Assembly (NCBI GenBank): GCA_947259705.1
Contig: CAMYNL010000021.1
Location: 1-64,000 of the forward strand
Length of the DNA: 64,000 bases
Source: an uncultured Gammaproteobacteria bacterium
GTDB lineage: Bacteria; Pseudomonadota; Gammaproteobacteria; Arenicellales; JAANXG01
Direction: 5' to 3'
Shown here: positions 62,063 through 64,000 of the stretch, in pieces
Numbering within the stretch: the stretch's first letter is position 1
Layout of the letters: the number at the start of each line of letters is the position of its first letter
Notes under the pieces: model-generated
Told to the model about the DNA's origin: nothing
Databases searched by the model: none
The model's input: only the letters and a program-made list of their open reading frames with translations
Position numbers and translations under genes: made by a program

Positions 62063-64000
62063 TTAGGGAAGGGATGATGAGCGGGCCACCGTGGCGCTTT
62101 CCAGGTCGGACAGCCAGGTGAACAGGTTGCGGAAGCGCTCCCGGGTCTGGGGCGAGATCTCGTTGGCAAGGCGCCCAGAATTTTCCGCGAACAAGCGCGC
62201 AGGCCTGCGGTGATTGAACGACAAGCCGCCCTGCAGCGGATGATCATTCAGATAATCGGTGACGCGGTCCCGCAGCCTTACGCTGGGGCTGTTGAGATTG
62301 GGCGGCGAGATCGGCTGGCTCAGATAGCCGCGGTAGGCGGCGTTGACCAGGTTGGTGTAGAAAACGACGTCGAACAGATCCTCCATGGCGGCTTCCTGGG
62401 ACGCCGCAAAATCAGACAGAATCTTTAACCGGTTTGGTTCGATGAGCTGCTTCGCCTGGAATGCCTTCAACAGCTCCTCATCGTGGCTGCGAGTGCCGAT
62501 GAGTATGGCCAGTCCTTCGTCACTGTTGCCATCCTGAGTGAGGTACGTGGGTATGTTCTCGATGCCGCCGATGGGAATCACTACCCAGTCATTCCCGAGT
62601 CCCCGCAGCCCCGCTGCCGCGAGAATGTTCGACATGGCGCGAAGGTACAACAAATCCGCGACATCCTCCACCAGCAACTGCTTAACCGGCACCACCACTT
62701 CAAGGATCTCCGGCTCCACGGCCGGCTCCGGCTCCATCGCCTCGCTCTCCATGCCGTCCAGGGGCAGCAAAGCTTCCGCGGAGGCGTCAGCCAGGTTGGC
62801 AATAACCTTGGTGCCCTGCTGCTCCCGGGGCAGTTCCATCAGGTCTTCGCCGGTCCTGTCCTCCACGATACGCACGCGGTCCAGGCGCTTTGGATTGATC
62901 ATGTAGGGTGAATGGGTTGTATAGACCAGCTGATGCTGCGACAACAATTCCTCCTCGAAGAAGCGCAGCAGGTCGTTCTGTGCCCGGCCGTGCAGCGACT
63001 GCCCCGGTTCATCCAGGAGTAGGATCAGCGGGCGCTTGTCATTGCGAAGCTGCGAGTACCACGCCAGAAAAGAAAAGAACCAGACAAAACCGCGGGACCG
63101 GGAGCCCAGCAGGGTCGAGTGCGAGTGGTAGGGGTCAAACACGCTGGCCCAAATATAGGTGCCCCCCTCGGAACCTCCCGGATCTTCGGGATTGGCCGGG
63201 CGCACATCGAATTTTACCTGCAGGGTCTTATTCTGTGACCAGTACTTGAAGATCCGCTTGCCGATATTCATACCGGCACCTTCCAGCTTGTTAATAAGCA
63301 GCTGGGTGCGCCGCGGATTGAGCAACTGATCCACTTCCAGTCGCGCCAGGTGTAGAAGGCCCAACATGGCGTGATCGGAGGGTTGCAGATCTCCTGATTC
63401 CACTCGTTGTTTGAGGGCATCGAGGTTCTCGTAGCCCTTCAACTGATAGTAATCGTCGAAGTAGAGAAACCGGGGCAGTCGTGGTCGCAGATACGCGAGA
63501 TAGAGGTACCTATCGAGACCCTGTTCGTGGACCTGCCTCACCACGTGGGTCAACTCCGCCAGTGCCGCATGCTGAGGTTGGCGCTGCAGGGTTTCAAGCA
63601 AGTCTCCGAAATTGAAGCATTCGTAGAAGCTGCTCTTGATTTCGCTAGGTACGTCGACGTTCTTGACGAACGCCTTGAACGCGGCGTCCTGATTTACGTC
63701 CAGAAAGAAATTTCGGTTGTTGTCGTACCCCTTCGACAGGGTAAGAGTCGGACTGTTCAGTACGTCATTGCCAAACATTTCCTGTACTTCGTCGAGATCC
63801 GCATCCTCCAGATCGAACACGGCGCGCGCTACGGTTGCCGGTTCACGCTCTCCGGTCTCAACCGCATACTCGTAGTCTTCAACATCACCGCGGGGATACT
63901 GGTCCACCACATCGTAATTACCGTCCGATTCCACGACCGGATTCAATTTATACAGGGCTTTCAGCAGGGCGGTTTTTCCAGCTTCGTTCTTGCCAAGCAG
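62063..64000 (-). CDS. AAA ATPase with Toprim-like region (OLD-family-like), 5' end outside the window
   Basis: At least 645 residues are encoded to the window's right edge. The first visible residues are the Walker A segment LLGKNEAGKTALLKALYKLN, so only the N-terminal 20-40 residues are missing. In order: Walker A; a long helical insert (about 100-270); signature-like SRSRGFVWFFSFLAWYS; Walker B LILLLDEPGQSLHG and the following TTHSPYMINP switch. Then comes an acidic linker and, after it, VKQLLVEDVADLLYL, which looks like the start of a Toprim nuclease domain, then IPIGGIENIPTYL. This is the layout of OLD/GajA-type nucleases and some defence ATPases. Nuclease activity is inferred. Confidence 0.7.
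   Translation of the reverse strand: MLGKNEAGKTALLKALYKLNPVVESDGNYDVVDQYPRGDVEDYEYAVETGEREPATVARAVFDLEDADLDEVQEMFGNDVLNSPTLTLSKGYDNNRNFFLDVNQDAAFKAFVKNVDVPSEIKSSFYECFNFGDLLETLQRQPQHAALAELTHVVRQVHEQGLDRYLYLAYLRPRLPRFLYFDDYYQLKGYENLDALKQRVESGDLQPSDHAMLGLLHLARLEVDQLLNPRRTQLLINKLEGAGMNIGKRIFKYWSQNKTLQVKFDVRPANPEDPGGSEGGTYIWASVFDPYHSHSTLLGSRSRGFVWFFSFLAWYSQLRNDKRPLILLLDEPGQSLHGRAQNDLLRFFEEELLSQHQLVYTTHSPYMINPKRLDRVRIVEDRTGEDLMELPREQQGTKVIANLADASAEALLPLDGMESEAMEPEPAVEPEILEVVVPVKQLLVEDVADLLYLRAMSNILAAAGLRGLGNDWVVIPIGGIENIPTYLTQDGNSDEGLAILIGTRSHDEELLKAFQAKQLIEPNRLKILSDFAASQEAAMEDLFDVVFYTNLVNAAYRGYLSQPISPPNLNSPSVRLRDRVTDYLNDHPLQGGLSFNHRRPARLFAENSGRLANEISPQTRERFRNLFTWLSDLESATVARSSSLP

Overview
The window reads as about 64 kb of chromosome from a GC-rich proteobacterium, most likely a gammaproteobacterium of the respiratory or chemolithotrophic, Chromatiales-like kind. 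That placement is an inference. It rests on the many c-type cytochromes, the DUF302 proteins, a quinoprotein-associated SoxYZ-like carrier, pyruvate phosphate dikinase, a type II citrate synthase and PdxH, and on the general look of the proteins. No rRNA, tRNA, ribosomal-protein operon, CRISPR array or prophage was seen, so no marker gene settles the taxonomy.

Layout, left to right. 1-2.7 kb: an AT-richer, mobile-looking edge with stacked hairpins, a higBA toxin-antitoxin pair with a clear promoter and operator, a frameshifted IS6-family transposase, a methyltransferase and two dispersed palindromic repeats. 2.7-14.1 kb: a DUF4403 protein, an M20 amidohydrolase followed by a GCS2-type ligase, an SPL-like radical SAM protein lacking the usual catalytic Cys, small membrane and Zn-ribbon proteins, a TAXI-type binding protein with a metallo-hydrolase, and a di-heme cytochrome fused to DUF302 followed by a second DUF302 protein. 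14.6-23.4 kb: a patatin/outer-membrane-barrel protein, an MltF-like lytic transglycosylase, small exported proteins, MoeB/ThiF, a cyclic-nucleotide-binding protein, a low-complexity lipoprotein and a dead NapC/NirT cytochrome gene. 23.8-34 kb: PPDK; a four-gene operon of two DUF1538 membrane proteins, a PII-like protein and a CBS-pair protein; a SoxYZ-like carrier; a Na/Pi cotransporter; gamma-glutamyltransferase.

34.1-41.6 kb is an exported redox locus: an NHL-propeller protein, a 13-14-heme cytochrome, a Tll0287-like mono-heme protein and, beyond a minus-strand terminator with no visible gene, a mono-heme helical protein. 41.6-44.5 kb is a gene-poor stretch holding only an orphan ribbon-helix-helix protein and an AlgP/histone-H1-like protein with a 15-bp tandem repeat. 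44.5-53.8 kb: an SDR, a SOUL-protein remnant, an aldo-keto reductase, an SLT lytic transglycosylase, pdxH, an orphan ABC ATPase, a Bcp peroxiredoxin and a znuACB-like operon with a candidate Zur box. 53.9-64 kb: panB; a CHASE2 adenylate/guanylate cyclase followed by a frameshifted FecR-domain gene, an internally duplicated exported protein and an HD-domain phosphohydrolase; gltA; an unknown ORF; and an OLD-like AAA ATPase running off the right end.

Three groups look most worth following. The DUF1538 pair with two nucleotide-sensor-type proteins could be a ligand-gated cation antiporter. The NHL/multiheme/Tll0287 locus could be an extracytoplasmic electron route. The CHASE2 cyclase/FecR/duplicated-domain/HD cluster could make and break down a cyclic nucleotide, with the solo cyclic-nucleotide-binding protein elsewhere in the window as a possible receptor. 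Several genes (IS6 transposase, NapC, SOUL protein, FecR protein) carry indels, so this genome is either losing genes or has residual assembly errors; raw-read checks would separate the two.
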